Below the pieces are notes generated by a model. It worked only from the letters and a program-made list of their open reading frames with translations. It had not been told where the DNA came from and searched no databases. This document shows, piece by piece, positions 11,185 to 22,110 of a stretch of DNA of 64,000 nt (the first letter of the stretch is position 1; every line of letters begins with the position of its first letter). The position numbers and the translations under genes were made by a program. Where the stretch lies: positions 83,203,001-83,267,000 of the forward strand of contig CM044313.1 of assembly GCA_024291935.2 (NCBI GenBank). Direction: 5' to 3'. This DNA is from Okapia johnstoni (lineage: Eukaryota; Chordata; Mammalia; Artiodactyla; Giraffidae).

Positions 11185-12754
11185 AAATGAACATTCCCCT
11201 CTTGTGGCACTTTGATGGGCTCCTCACATCTTTCCTATCTTGGCCCCTCTTCTACAATTCCCTACCTCCAGACATGTATGATTCTATTCAAGATGGCCCA
11301 AGAAGACACCTACCTGGACACTTTCATCAGACTCTCTGCTGAAGTCACCGTGCTCTTCCAGGCCTCCCAATTGGACAGAGCCCACGACACCCCCCACTAG
11401 TCCTTTCCCATTTGGCCCACTTGCGTTCTCAGGAAACACTCACACATCCATGTCGTGACAAACTCCAGCCCATCCCAGTGAGGCAGACTGCCCCTGGCTC
11501 CATTGCCTAGTGAGTCAGCCCCTCTCTCACACCCCAGTTCACAGCCTGCTTTCCCTCCCTCTAGTGTGAGTCAGAACTAGTTCCCCTCTGTATCTCCCAG
11601 CTGCTTGGAAAAGCATCTCTCAGGTGTTCAGGTGGCCCCACTGATGTTTACCTTAATAGTGACATCTCCCTTGATAAGCTTTAGGATTGGAAGGTAGCAG
11701 CCCTTCTTACAAAAGAGAGTGGGGACTGGGCAATGACAGAGCCCTTCAGTAATCTCATCTCAAGATCCTCACTCTGATCCCCTTTTATCTTCTCCATCTG
11801 GTGAGGTTGTCCTTCATGCCATTTACAAATTCTGCATATAACAGGAGTTGAATCCACAGCCTTGTTGCCCATATTATTTTAGTAACTCAGTTTGAACAGT
11901 GTTAAGAAGAGTCTCCATCCTTCTTTGACACAAATCTGGTTTAATTCACTTGGGAAAAATAAGCAAACTCTCATGGTAACTAAAATTAAAAATAAATATG
12001 AACATGGTGCCAAAATTAAGTCACTGAAATGCATTTTAACTTTTCTGGCAGGTAATCCAGCACTTAGAGTTTGATTTGACTATAAAAACAAGTCTGCACA
12101 AAATCAATCTTAAACCATCATAAAAAGAAGCAAACTTTAAAACTCTATCAAATTCACATCATGAACTCTTCCTTTAAAAGTGATATTTATAGATTTGGTG
12201 CCAAACTTGTAAGTAAAATCTGAAGCAAGCATTTTCTTTGCACATTTTCATGTGATGCCTTTGAGTATGTTGACCAGAGAGGGGATAAGATACTCCATTG
12301 ATTTAAAGCTAGGTTCCAGGTTTGGGCATGAGCTGTGTCTACCTCTGGGATTCCAGTAGGTCTCAACGTGCCTGGCAGACCCTTGGGGTCAGCCTGCCCA
12401 GAGTCTGTGAGCATGAGACACCATGATGCCTCCCAGGAGAGAAATCATCTTCAGGGAGGAGAGTGTCAAGCAGACAAGCTTAAACCTGTGATGAAGCCTG
12501 AGCCATCACATGGGAAGGACAATTCTGAGCACAGTATGATGCTGCCATTTGGATACGTCCCTTTAGGGACTCAGGTCTGAGTCTTAGGGAGGAGAGGGCT
12601 GCAAGTAGAAACTGAAAGAGCTATTTTCACTAAAGCCTTTTGGGACACAGAAGATTCAGATGACCTAAATATTCCCAAACCCCAGCTTCTCCCTGTGCCT
12701 TTCTGGTTGAAAGCAGCAGCTCCTTTTCTGTCTGTTGAGACTGATATAGTCTTG
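11185..12754. other. unannotated DNA with two AP-1 motifs
   Basis: About 11,200-11,640 is pyrimidine-rich and less AT-rich than its surroundings. It contains two TGAGTCA sequences (11,511-11,517 and 11,567-11,573). No coding frame is supported and no repeat is recognised. Confidence 0.4.
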
Positions 12755-13250
12755 CATATTAAAAAGCAGAGACATTACTTTGCCAACAAAAGTCCGTCTA
12801 GTCAAGGCTATGGTTTTTCCAGTGGTCAGGTATGGATGTGAGAGTTGGACTATAAAGAAATCTGAGTGCCAAAGAATTGATGCTTTTGAACTGTGGTGTT
12901 GGAGAAGACTCTTGAGAGTCCCTTGGACAGCAAGGAGATCCAACCAGTCCATCTTAAAGGAGATCAGTCCTGGGTGTTCATTGGAAGGACTGATGCTGAA
13001 GCTGAAATTCCAATAATTTGGCCACCTAATGCGAAGAGCTGACTCATTGGAAAAGAACCTGATGCTGAGAAAGATTGAGGGCAGGAGGAGAAGGGGCCGA
13101 CAGAGGATGAGATGGCTGGATGGCATCACTGACTCAATGGACATGAGTTTGGGTAGGCTCCAGGAGTTGGTGATAGACAGGGAGGCCTGGCGCTGCAGTT
13201 CATGGGGTCGCAAAGAATCAGACATGACTGAGTGACTGAACTGAACTGAA
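12755..13250 (+). mobile_element. BovB LINE 3' fragment
   Basis: Plus-oriented RT C-terminus. One frame runs from 12,780 to 13,235 with a single internal stop (TAA at 13,014-13,016). Pieces seen are [34 protein letters not shown] and [19 protein letters not shown]. It ends with 'ctgaactgaactgaa' at 13,250, the BovB 3' terminus. The 186-codon open frame on the opposite strand is only its antisense. Confidence 0.92.
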
Positions 13251-14779
13251 GAGGGCCTAGTAATCCCAAATTAGGATAGTTACCTTGCAGGGTGATGCCA
13301 ATTCTACTCATGTTCCCAAATTACTAACTCCTTCACTTCCTCTATACTTGTATCCAGCAGGAGACCCCAGCTGGTGGGGTGAATTACAAAATCAGATCCA
13401 GCAGAAGAAAGGCTCTCACATGAAAAGCACTGCATGATTCTGAGGACTATGTGTTCAAATGGATTCTACGGGTGTTATATCAGGTAGGGATTGAACATGT
13501 GTGTATTTATCAGATATTCTCGGTTTTGTTTACTTGGTTGGCTAACTCAAAACTTGCCTCAGCAGTGACCCATGTTGAATGAAGCTGAGAGGCCAGAGAT
13601 TCACTGGTATAATATGGTAGAAGAAACCCAAAGGCTGAGGGAGATAGGAAGTTAAAGTGGACTTATCTTTTGTCACTGACCATCCACCTTAACTAGATAG
13701 TATCCTGGCTACCTCCAAGTGAGTCCAGAGAACACTCCTTTCATTAATATACTGAGAAAATATGCCAGCAGCCTTGCAAAGTGCCAAAGAGTTGTTTTCT
13801 GCAGGCTGGTGATGAATATGGTGATGCTACCATTGAAATAGGCTCCTTAGTTGCCATAGTGGCTACAGGTTGCCGGGATGGCAGAGGCAATGCACACCAT
13901 GAGACCTTAACAGGCAAGATGGGCACTCTGTTAGAACGTATACTTCAGCCAGAATGGTCATCAAAGAGGGATGATCTGAAGAAATCTTTGGTTGTGGTTA
14001 ATGGATGATCACTAATGACTGTCTTTGGTGGTGGCTAACGGATTAGGACTGAAATAGTATACTAAGGTTTTCTTTGATCTGTAGATCTGAAAAGCTTCAG
14101 ATTTGGCAAGCAGAGTCACCCCATATAAAGATCAAGACACTAACCAAAGTCCAAGACTTGAGGCAATTCCTAGACTTAGTAGCTGTGAATGAAGAGAAGG
14201 TATGGACTCTTTGACAGCAGACCCTTTAGAGACCCCAACCTTTCCCAAGGGACTTGGAGCCATTTACCAGAGTTATTAAGTACAAGGAAAGAGAGACTGC
14301 ACATTCTTTACAGTTTTGATGGTGGCCAACCTCTGAAACTACTGGTATGGTATTGCTTTTGGTTTACTTTGTTAGAGAGAAGAATCTTCATTAGTTGTTT
14401 CTGTTACAACGCTCACATTCCAGGAATCAGGGAGTTCAGGTAGAAATAAAGTTCCTACTACAAACTCAGTAACTGTGTTGGAGTGAGCACACAGAGAGTG
14501 GCTCTGAGCTGAGGATAATCCTGGGTCCAGACACCACTGTGCTATACTGGTCACAATAGGAGACTTTGGAAGTCAAGGGGAAAACGGATTTTTGGTCCAG
14601 CCCACCTCTCATCGGGCCCAGTGGGAACACACATTATGGTTATTTTCTCAGTGGGAGTGGTAAAATTGAGTTGTCCTGCAAACTGATTAGGTTTAGGGGG
14701 CCTTTACTTGCCTGGAACTTCTTCAAAGCCTTACAGCTTAAGCAGAGAATTGGAGCATCATGTTCAAATATGGTATAGA
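13251..14779 (+). other. possible upstream part of the ERV-L remnant
   Basis: Several 60-85 codon plus-strand open pieces occur in changing frames (13,781-14,008; 14,189-14,443; 14,566-14,778). Position and orientation would suit the RT/RNase H side of the pol remnant that follows. I cannot recognise diagnostic motifs such as an RT YxDD box here, so this is inference from context only. Confidence 0.3.
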
Positions 14780-15600
14780 TTGTCTACAAAATCCAAAGAA
14801 ATTCTTTGTATTCTTTTGGGAGGACCAGGCAGCAACTTGTTACAGATCAGTTCTATCAGATCTCTCCCCTCCTGGAACAGACACTTGATATAGATTTGCT
14901 TTCCTTAAATGCTGTGATTATGCCACTACTACCTTCCACAGACTTACATTGCCATATTCACTGTCACAACAAGCCACCCAACTCTGAACAAGAAACTTCT
15001 AAAAAATAAAAGCACAGCAGTGGGTGAATGCCCATGGGATTCTCTGATTTTTTTGCTTTACCATGTACCTTATCACCCTGAAGGAGCTGGCCTTAAACAA
15101 GAGTGAATTGGCTTTTTGAAAACTCAGTTACAGCAACAGTTGGAAGATAACATTGTGAGACTAGGTTACTATCCCATATGATGCTATGATTTTATGAATA
15201 ACATATGGTACCATTTCTCCATAAACAGAATTCCCAGGGTAGAATGGCAGCTCTCATTATTACACCTAAATTTCACTTGTAAATATTTTATTTCTCAATC
15301 CCATGGATTTGGGCTTTCCTGGCTTAAAGATCTCATGATGCAGAGGAAAACTACCTTCACTAGGGGACATAACAATTGAATGTTGAGACTGCCACGTTGT
15401 TACTGAGCTCTGTGCACCATTGGGCCAACAGGGAAAAAAATATCACTATATTTTAGGATTCATCCTGTTTTTCAAGTGGGAAATAAGGTTGGTGCTTTAT
15501 AATAGGAGTTAAGAGGAGTCTGGGGACCTGCTTGAATGACACCTAGTACTGCCATGTAAGGTGGTAAAAGTTAAGGAAAGAGTGGAACAATTCTATGGTA
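14780..15600 (+). pseudogene. ERV-L-like pol remnant (integrase, probable dUTPase)
   Basis: Translation of 15,059-15,097 reads YHVPYHPEGAGLK, the strand before the catalytic glutamate in retroviral integrases. After KQE a stop follows (TGA, 15,104-15,106), then GFLKTQLQQQLEDN in the same frame. The preceding 250 bp fit a decayed integrase core in shifted frames. Downstream, about 15,220-15,600, broken pieces resemble the dUTPase that follows integrase in class III (ERV-L) elements. Integrase joins viral DNA to the host genome; dUTPase removes dUTP. Stops and frameshifts occur throughout, so nothing can be expressed. The integrase call is fair, the dUTPase call weak. It is an ancient insertion predating ruminants. 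Confidence 0.6.
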
Positions 15601-15915
15601 GACTGAGATATAGTCACCAAAACACATTTCCCTTTTCCTTGTCGGCACGTGGATTGACTATAATTCCCGGACTACCTTGCAGCTAGATGTGAGCTTGACG
15701 CTGTGGTCTGTCAATAGACTGTGAGGGGAGCATTACATGCTACTAGCAGGCCTAGCATATGGGATAGAAGGAGCTAGTGTATCAGAAGGTCACCATCATC
15801 AGACTGAAGACAACTTCTTCGGGTTTTATTGAAAGAGGAATAAACATCTCCTGGATTAGACCGCTGAAAATTCCAAGTTCATCTCTTATAGCAATAGGCA
15901 TTACCAAACTACTTA
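15590..15915 (+). mobile_element. possible MaLR/MLT1-like LTR
   Basis: 'actaccttgcagctagatgt' and the end 'aataaacatctcctggatta ... gaccgctgaaa ... cttatagcaataggcatta' recall the body and 3' end of MLT1-type LTRs. Identity is low and there are no clean TG/CA ends. It could belong to the ERV-like remnant or be a separate insertion. Confidence 0.35.
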
Positions 15916-16440
15916 CAAACCGCTTAAAAGCTTAATTTTCCCTTTAGTCAATGGCACACTTCAAAAGAGAGCCTGCCCACGAGCCTTTATGTCTGTATTC
16001 TATCCAAGAGGGGTGCTTTCTGGATGAGGAGAACCAAACAGCAAGAGACTACAAGGAGATCCAAGCACAAAAGCTGGAAGAGGTTGGGCTGAAGAGGATC
16101 TCTCACCTTAGGAAATTGTGCAGTTGAGGGGCCTTTGTTGGATGTCAGAAAAACTCATCTTTGGTTCATACATGAGACACTTTATTTTGAGAGCCTGTCA
16201 TACAATGTTGATGTTCAAGGGACACCATGACCAGTCAGGCAAGAGACACTTGCTTTGTCCCTCTTTCTCTTATCTGCACCCTGTGGTGAGTATCAGTGGC
16301 TAAAAGGTTGGTGGGAAGGAGCTGGAGGCAAACAACCTGTCTGCAAAGGAGTTTATGGAGCTGCAGGCTGACTGAGGTCGAGGAAGTGAGACAGGTTTAG
16401 CTCAGATCTGACACTGAAATTTCCATTTGGACAGGACTAG
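15916..16440. other. unannotated non-coding DNA
   Basis: No recognisable repeat or coding frame between the retroviral remnant and the next SINE. Confidence 0.4.
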
Positions 16441-16450
16441 AGTGGACTAT

Positions 16451-16679
16451 GGGCTTCCTAGGTGGCGCTAGTGGTAAAGAACCCATCTGTCAATGCAGGT
16501 AAATATAAGAGACATGGGTTCGACCACTGGATTGGGAAGATCCCCTGGAGAGGGACACAGCAACCCATTCCAGTATTCTTTCTGGAGAATTCTATGGACA
16601 GAGGAGCCTGGTGGGCTGTGGTTCCTAGGGTTGCTAAGAGTTGGACACGACTGAAATAATTTAGCATACATGCATGCAC
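16451..16679 (+). mobile_element. Bov-tA SINE with 10-bp TSD
   Basis: The head 'gggcttcctaggtggcgcta' has mutated from the usual 'ggtggctcag'. The full body and tail are present to 'tgcatgcac'. Flanks 16,441-16,450 and 16,680-16,689 are both AGTGGACTAT. The altered head (ctaggtggcgcta, 16,458-16,470) fits the CTCF core pattern YAGRKGGCRSY. Confidence 0.95.
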
Positions 16680-16689
16680 AGTGGACTAT

Positions 16690-18261
16690 AAAAATAACCA
16701 AGCAACCAGAAAGGTATGGAATTTGCCCAAGATAAATAGAAGGGGAAGGGAGATTGGAGAGAGCATGAAGAATGTGGCAATTGAAGAAAAAGGAGACTCT
16801 GTTAAACATAATTTAGACTAAGTTGCACTATAATCACACACTCTCTACTCTTTACTCTGTGTTGCCAGATGAGCATGGAGAAGAGTCTGAATGAATCCTA
16901 CCACTATGCTTTCTAATTGTGGGAGAAACCAACTCATATTAATAAAAATTGCTGTATTTCTTCTTGGCACTTGGTGGGCTGTCTGAGAAGATGGAGATTT
17001 TCATAAGAGAGGATGGAGTTCTTAATGGAGCTGCCGTTCTTGAGATATAAGGTGATGAAGTCACTTATTCAGCATCAGATTTTCTGCTTCAAGAATGACC
17101 TAAGTGATCTGGCTAAGTGTCCCACCATGCTTTGTCTCTAAGTGACGGTCAAGATACCTCCGGTGTTGATGGTAGTGGAAATATTACCTCACTGCCTTCT
17201 GTGAACCACTGTATCTGGTCTGGCACACTGTGGTTGCTTCTACTTCTTTCCCACAAATTGAAGAAAAAAATGCACAAAATCAGCATTTCCTAAAGTGTTT
17301 TCCACAGGAATCTAGTTCCATGGGCGATTTATAGATGCTAAAGAGGAGAAAAAAACTCTTCGATCAAATAACATGGGTAAATTTGGATAAACAGAGGGGA
17401 CAAGCTTTTTCTTTACCACAGAAGATCTCAGCCTTTATCATGCTAATGTGTGTGGTGGAGCTCATGATAGAGACACAGAGAGCAGAATTTCACAGACTCT
17501 AAGTTCACGGACCCTCTTTTCTCCAAGATTGTCTTTGAGGACTGAGTGTTCATCAGCCCATACTTTGAGACCTGCTGGTTCAATTCATTTCCCCTTGTGC
17601 AGAAAATTTCATAAGTAATGAATGGAAGTGAATAAAAAGAGAAACAGTGAAATCCTATTCATTTATCTAAAGATCATTTGAAGAACTGTCTGTGTTAACA
17701 TTAAGTGCTTTTTTCCCCTGGACTAGAGAGAGAGAAGACTATTCCTTGATGAAGTGAAGGCCAGTGAAACACAAATGCATGTTTCATCCCAACACCAGAG
17801 AGCAATGAATTCCTCTGGGACTCTTCTAATATATAACTGTCATGCAAGTGAGTTTTAAAATGAATACTATGCTTTTGCCTTGTCGGATTTTCCACTTTTC
17901 ATCACAGGCATCACCTTTAAACTGCCCAGGTGGATAAGAGAAGCAGTCCTTGCAAATCACACATTTTGGTTCTAATCAAGGCAAACTCTAAATTCACCTT
18001 GCTTCTAAAGTTGGGTTTATTAACTGTTCATTTATAAACGTTTGTTTCCATACACTTCCAGGAATTCTCCTTTTTACTATTTCACACATTTATGTCAATG
18101 ATTTCTAATGGGCTAAATTTTATTTTTTTTAAATTCATAACATAAATTGAGAAATAATCTCCCACTGAAACAGTATTGATTAGAAATATGGATTTGGTAA
18201 TCAGCTAAAGTATGTGAGCAATAAGTAAATCAATTCTCATTATTCATCAAATAAAAAAGTC
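16690..18261. other. non-coding DNA, one possible old DNA transposon
   Basis: Mostly unrecognised. Within it, 17,278-17,582 is reminiscent of a medium-reiterated hAT-type fossil and is listed separately. Confidence 0.4.
17278..17582. mobile_element. possible hAT-type DNA transposon fossil
   Basis: 'cctaaagtgttttccacagg', 'aatctagttccatgggcgat', 'cgatcaaataacatgggtaa' and the terminal 'tttgagacctgctggtt' resemble an old nonautonomous hAT element of mammals. No paired TIR or TSD could be confirmed. Confidence 0.3.
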
Positions 18262-18435
18262 TGAACTTGGAGGCAGAAAACCAAGCTTCTGTTTCTTCTG
18301 TGCTTCTAATAAGTTCTGTGGCCATTGGCAAGTTTCTTTACTTCTTTTAGGCCTCAGTTTCTTCAACTGTAAAATGAAAGGGCTGGAGATGATATCCTCT
18401 AGGGACCTCTGAAGCTATAAAATTTTCTGATTCTT
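18262..18435 (+). mobile_element. MIR-family SINE
   Basis: 'ctgtggccattggcaagttt', 'ggcctcagtttcttcaactg' and 'taaaatgaaagggctggaga' follow the MIR core order. The end 'gggacctctgaagctataaa' suggests a MIR3-like subfamily. Confidence 0.7.
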
Positions 18436-18992
18436 ATACTGTTATTTTTCCTAAATTTCCACATTTAGTAGATTTCAATATGTATCTGTCATTGGGATGC
18501 CCTGCAGAGGAATAGTTATGATTTCTAGAACCACACATCCATGATACACTGAAATAGATGACCTAACTGGCAATATCATACCTGTTATGAAGGATGAATG
18601 AATCATCATTGTTCTTTTAGTCATCAGTGAAATTTGTGCTTGGATGTTTGGCTACTTAAGCATGTATTCTTTCCCTTAAATGTATATAGAGAGATAAATG
18701 TATGACTCCAAATTCAGATTAACATTTAGCTGCTAAATATCCTAAAATATGATGAAGTACAAAATTAGGAAAAAGTTAATATACTCATAGCATAGAGAAG
18801 AGGCAATAATTTCTAGAGTTGTGCTATCCAATACAGAGCTACCAGCTCTCTGTGTCTACTCAGCATTTGAGATGTTGCTAGTCTGAATTGAAATTTCGGT
18901 AAAGGTTTTGAAAACTTGGTTCAAAAAAAAAAGTAAAATATATTATCTGCAATTTTTAATATATTGATTTCTTGTTAAAAATAGTAATATAT

Positions 18993-20406
18993 TCCAGCTG
19001 AGCTATTTCAAATCCTAAAAGATGATGCTGTTAAAGTGCTGCACTCAATATGTCAGCAAAATTGGAAAACTCAGCAATGGCCACAGGACTGGAAAAGGTC
19101 AGTTTTCATTCCAATCCCAAAGAAGGACAATGCCAAAGAATATTCAAACTACTGTACAATTACACTAATTTCACATGCTAGTAACATTATGCCTAAAATC
19201 ATTCAGCAGTGTGTGAACTGAGAAATTCCATGTGTACAAGCTGGGTTTAGAAAAGGCAGAGGAACCAGAGATTAAACTGCCAACATTCACTGGATCATAG
19301 AGAAAGCAAGGGAATTCCAGAAAAACTTCTGCTTCATTGACTATGCTAAAGCCTCTGTCTGTGTGGATCACAACAAACTGTGGAAAATTCTTAAAGAGAT
19401 GGGAATACCAGACCACATTACCTGTCTCCTGAGAAACCTGTATATGCATCAAGAAGCAACATTTAGAGCTGAACTGGTTCCAAATTGGGAAAGGAGTATG
19501 TCAAGGCTATATATAGTCACCCTGCTTGTTTAACTTACATGCAGGGTACCTTACATGAAATGCCAGACTGAATGAATCATAAGCTGGAATTAAGATTTCT
19601 GGGAGAAATATCAACAGCCTCAGATATGCAGATGATACCATCTAATGGCAGAAAGTGAAGAGGAACTAAAGAGCCTCTTGATGAGAGTGAAAGAGGAGGG
19701 TGAAAAAGCTGGCTTAAAACTCAACATTCAAAAAACGAAGATCATGGCTTCTGGGCCCATCAATTCATGGCAAATAAAAAGGGAAAAAGGGAAGGCAGTG
19801 ACAGATTTTATTTTCTTGGGCTCCAAAATTACTGAGGACGATGACTGTAGCCATGAAATTAAAAGATGCTTGCTCCTTGGAAGGAAAGCTATGACAAACC
19901 TAGACAGCATATTAAAAAGCAGAGACATCACTTTGCCAACGAAGGTGCATATATTCTAAGCTATGATTTTTTCAGTAGTCATGTACTGATGTGAGAGTTG
20001 GACCATAAACAAGGCTGAGCACCGAAGAATTCATGTTTTCAAACTGGTGCTGGAGAAGACTCTTGAGAGTCTCTTGGACAGCAAGGAGATCAAACCAGTT
20101 AATCCTAAAGGAAATCACCCCTGAATATTCACTGGAAGGACTGATGCTGAAGGTGAAGCTACAATACTTTGGCCACCTGATGCAAAGAGCTGACTCATTG
20201 GAAAAGACCCTGATGCGGGGAACAACTGAAGGCAAAAAGAGAAGGGTGCAGCAGAGAATGAGATGTTTAGATAGCATTACAGACTCGATGGACATGCATC
20301 TGTGCAAATTCTGGGAGACAGTGAAGGAAGGGGAGCCTGATGTGCTGCAGCTCATGGGGTCACAAAGAGTCAGACATGACTTAGTGATTGAACAACAGCA
20401 ACAATA
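18993..20406 (+). pseudogene. BovB (RTE) reverse transcriptase, broken
   Basis: About 1.4 kb of BovB with the RT region through the 3' end. FIPIPKKDNAKEYSNY is seen at about 19,110. The catalytic box TAT GCA GAT GAT (YADD) lies at 19,625-19,636 and is followed two codons later by a stop (TAA, 19,643-19,645). Further pieces are 19,645-19,959 (ITEDDDCSHEIKRCLLLGRK) and 20,033-20,416 ([17 protein letters not shown]). Another stop ends the first piece at 19,219-19,221. RTE LINEs encode an endonuclease-RT that copies its own RNA into nicked DNA. The endonuclease half is absent here, so it is inactive. Confidence 0.93.
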
Positions 20407-20436
20407 CTTTTTTTAGGTGTGTCTCTTTTTAAAATC

Positions 20437-20586
20437 CCTATCTTTATTTTTTAATTGAAACATAATTGCTTTACGATATTGTCTTAATTTCTGTTGTACA
20501 ATGAAGTGAATCAACTACATGTATACATACCTCCCCTCCCTCTAGGAATTTCCCTCCCACCCTACACCTATCCCACCCATCTAGAT
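20437..20586 (-). mobile_element. ruminant L1 3' end, antisense
   Basis: Reads 'ttattttttaattgaaacat', then 'ttctgttgtacaatgaagtg' and a C-rich stretch 'cctcccctccctctagg', the reverse complement of the bovid L1 3' UTR. It abuts the BovB copy within the broken hAT element. Confidence 0.8.
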
Positions 20587-21035
20587 CATTTTGGATATAT
20601 TAGGTTACATAAAATGTATTGTTAAAATTAATTTTGTTCCTCTTTACTTTTTACAGTATAGCTATTAGAAAATCTAAAATTACATGTTTGGCTCTTTTTA
20701 TATTTCTAGTGGACAGCACCACTGTTCTAATGGATTCTGTCATGTTAATGAACACTTTAGATATCAACACTAAATTATATTTTATCCCCATAGGAAGATT
20801 AATCAATGTAAGTAACTTCAACATTTTAAGAAGGCTGTGTTCTAAATTTTTATGTTGCTTCTCTCTCCATTTTTCTGACATCAAAACAATATAATGGTTT
20901 ATTTTCCTTTAAAGCTTAAATATTATGTATAAGCAATGAAAATAGAATAAAATACTATTGAAATAATGTTAATTAAACAAAATAAGAGAATAAACCTTCT
21001 TGTTTGTTCCAATTATTCATACTTGAGTTAATTCT

Positions 21036-21246
21036 GCTCAGTGTTAGTTGCTCAGTTGTGTTCAAATCTTTGCAACCTCATGGACTGTGTAGCTCGCCAG
21101 GCTCCTCTGTCCATGGCATTCTCCAGGCAAGAATACCAGAGTAGGTCACCATTCCTTTCTCCAAGGATCTTCTTAACCCAGGAATCAAACTTGGGTCTCC
21201 TGCATTGCAGGCAGGTTAGTTACCATCTGAGCCACCAGGGAAGCCT
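21036..21246 (-). mobile_element. Bov-tA SINE, antisense
   Basis: Full-length antisense order from 'gttagttgctcagttgtgtt' to 'ctgagccaccagggaagcct', the reverse complement of the SINE head. No clear TSD seen. Confidence 0.92.
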
Positions 21247-21984
21247 CACCAAAGGAGAAATATAAGGAGATGGAAACCTTCAAGTGGCCCTCCTAAAGAC
21301 TTTGGCCCATTTAGATTTGATTTTATTAACACTTCAAACCTAGGGTTTTCCCTCTCTTTAAGACATGTGATTCTTTCACACTTTCTTACTTATTGCCAGG
21401 ATTACAGTAATTGTTTTGTCCAGCAACAGTGAAAACAAAAGGGAAAGAGGAAGAATCGAGAAGAACTTCTTCCTATCCACTTTCAAGGGGACAAGTGAAC
21501 CAAGAAAGATTGTTTTGGGGTTGGAGGAAATTAGAGCAGCTTTGGGGTGGGAGGGTGTGGGGATAGAGAGGGAGTGAAGGCCATTTCTATGCACGGTCTT
21601 TCTTTGAAGTGCTTGGCAATGGTACCTTTCTGTTCTCAGCCTGAGATATTTCTGTGATAGAAATATAATTTTCCTATATGATTGTCTTTTAGAATATTTA
21701 AAATGTACAATAGAACCAAGTACCTTAAAGCCAGCGGCCACTATCTGACGGCTATATCCTAGACTGAGAAGTCCTTAAATGCTAAGTTTAGGATAATTTA
21801 AAACATCTCCAATGACCAACAGTTGAATCAACCCTGCCTCCATATAAAAATCAATCTCTTACTTATTTAAAAAAATCAAATACAGGAATATATGAATAAA
21901 GGTTTAGGTGGTCCTAATTTCAGAGTATACATTGGTTTCAAGTTTTCACTGAAGGGAAGAGCCAGAAAGACAGAAAGAAGAAAG
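21247..21984. other. unannotated non-coding DNA
   Basis: Open frame 21,376-21,741 (minus, 121 codons) is basic and has no domain that I recognise. Composition is ordinary, and I do not call it a gene. Confidence 0.4.
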
Positions 21985-22110
21985 GAATATTTATGGAATT
22001 TTAACTCTTGCAACAATGCTGTGGGGCAGACATTATCATCTCCATTGACTGATAAGGAAAGTGATACGTGGATTTCCAAGAAGTTGCATCAGCCACTCAT
22101 ATTTGCATGG
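21985..22110 (-). mobile_element. MIR SINE fragment, antisense
   Basis: 'ctcttgcaacaatgctgtgg', 'cagacattatcatctccatt' and 'gactgataaggaaagtgata' follow the antisense MIR 'cctcacaacaaccctatgagg ... attttacagatgaggaaac' core. Confidence 0.55.

Larger units (their letters stand above)
18821..20722. mobile_element. hAT-type DNA transposon split by later insertions
   Basis: The left part, 18,821-18,992, starts near 'gtgctatccaata' and carries 'gtctgaattgaaatttcggt' plus an AT-rich interior. The right part, about 20,586-20,722, carries 'ttggatatattaggttacat' and 'gctattagaaaatctaaaat' and ends 'tctagtggacagcac'. The ends AGTTGTGCTATCC and its near inverted partner AGTGGTGCTGTCC act as TIRs. BovB and an L1 tail lie between, inserted after the hAT element. 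The family name is not resolved. Confidence 0.6.

Noticed and set aside
12665..13225. 186-codon minus-strand open frame
   Set aside because: It is the antisense of the BovB RT fragment on the plus strand. The plus strand shows the real RT motifs.
13781..14443. Independent genes at 13.8 and 14.2 kb
   Set aside because: Short frames in changing registers directly upstream of a pol remnant are better explained as retroelement decay, though I could not prove this.
21376..21741. 121-codon minus-strand frame
   Set aside because: Basic and Leu-rich without any recognisable domain. No splice or promoter context supports it.
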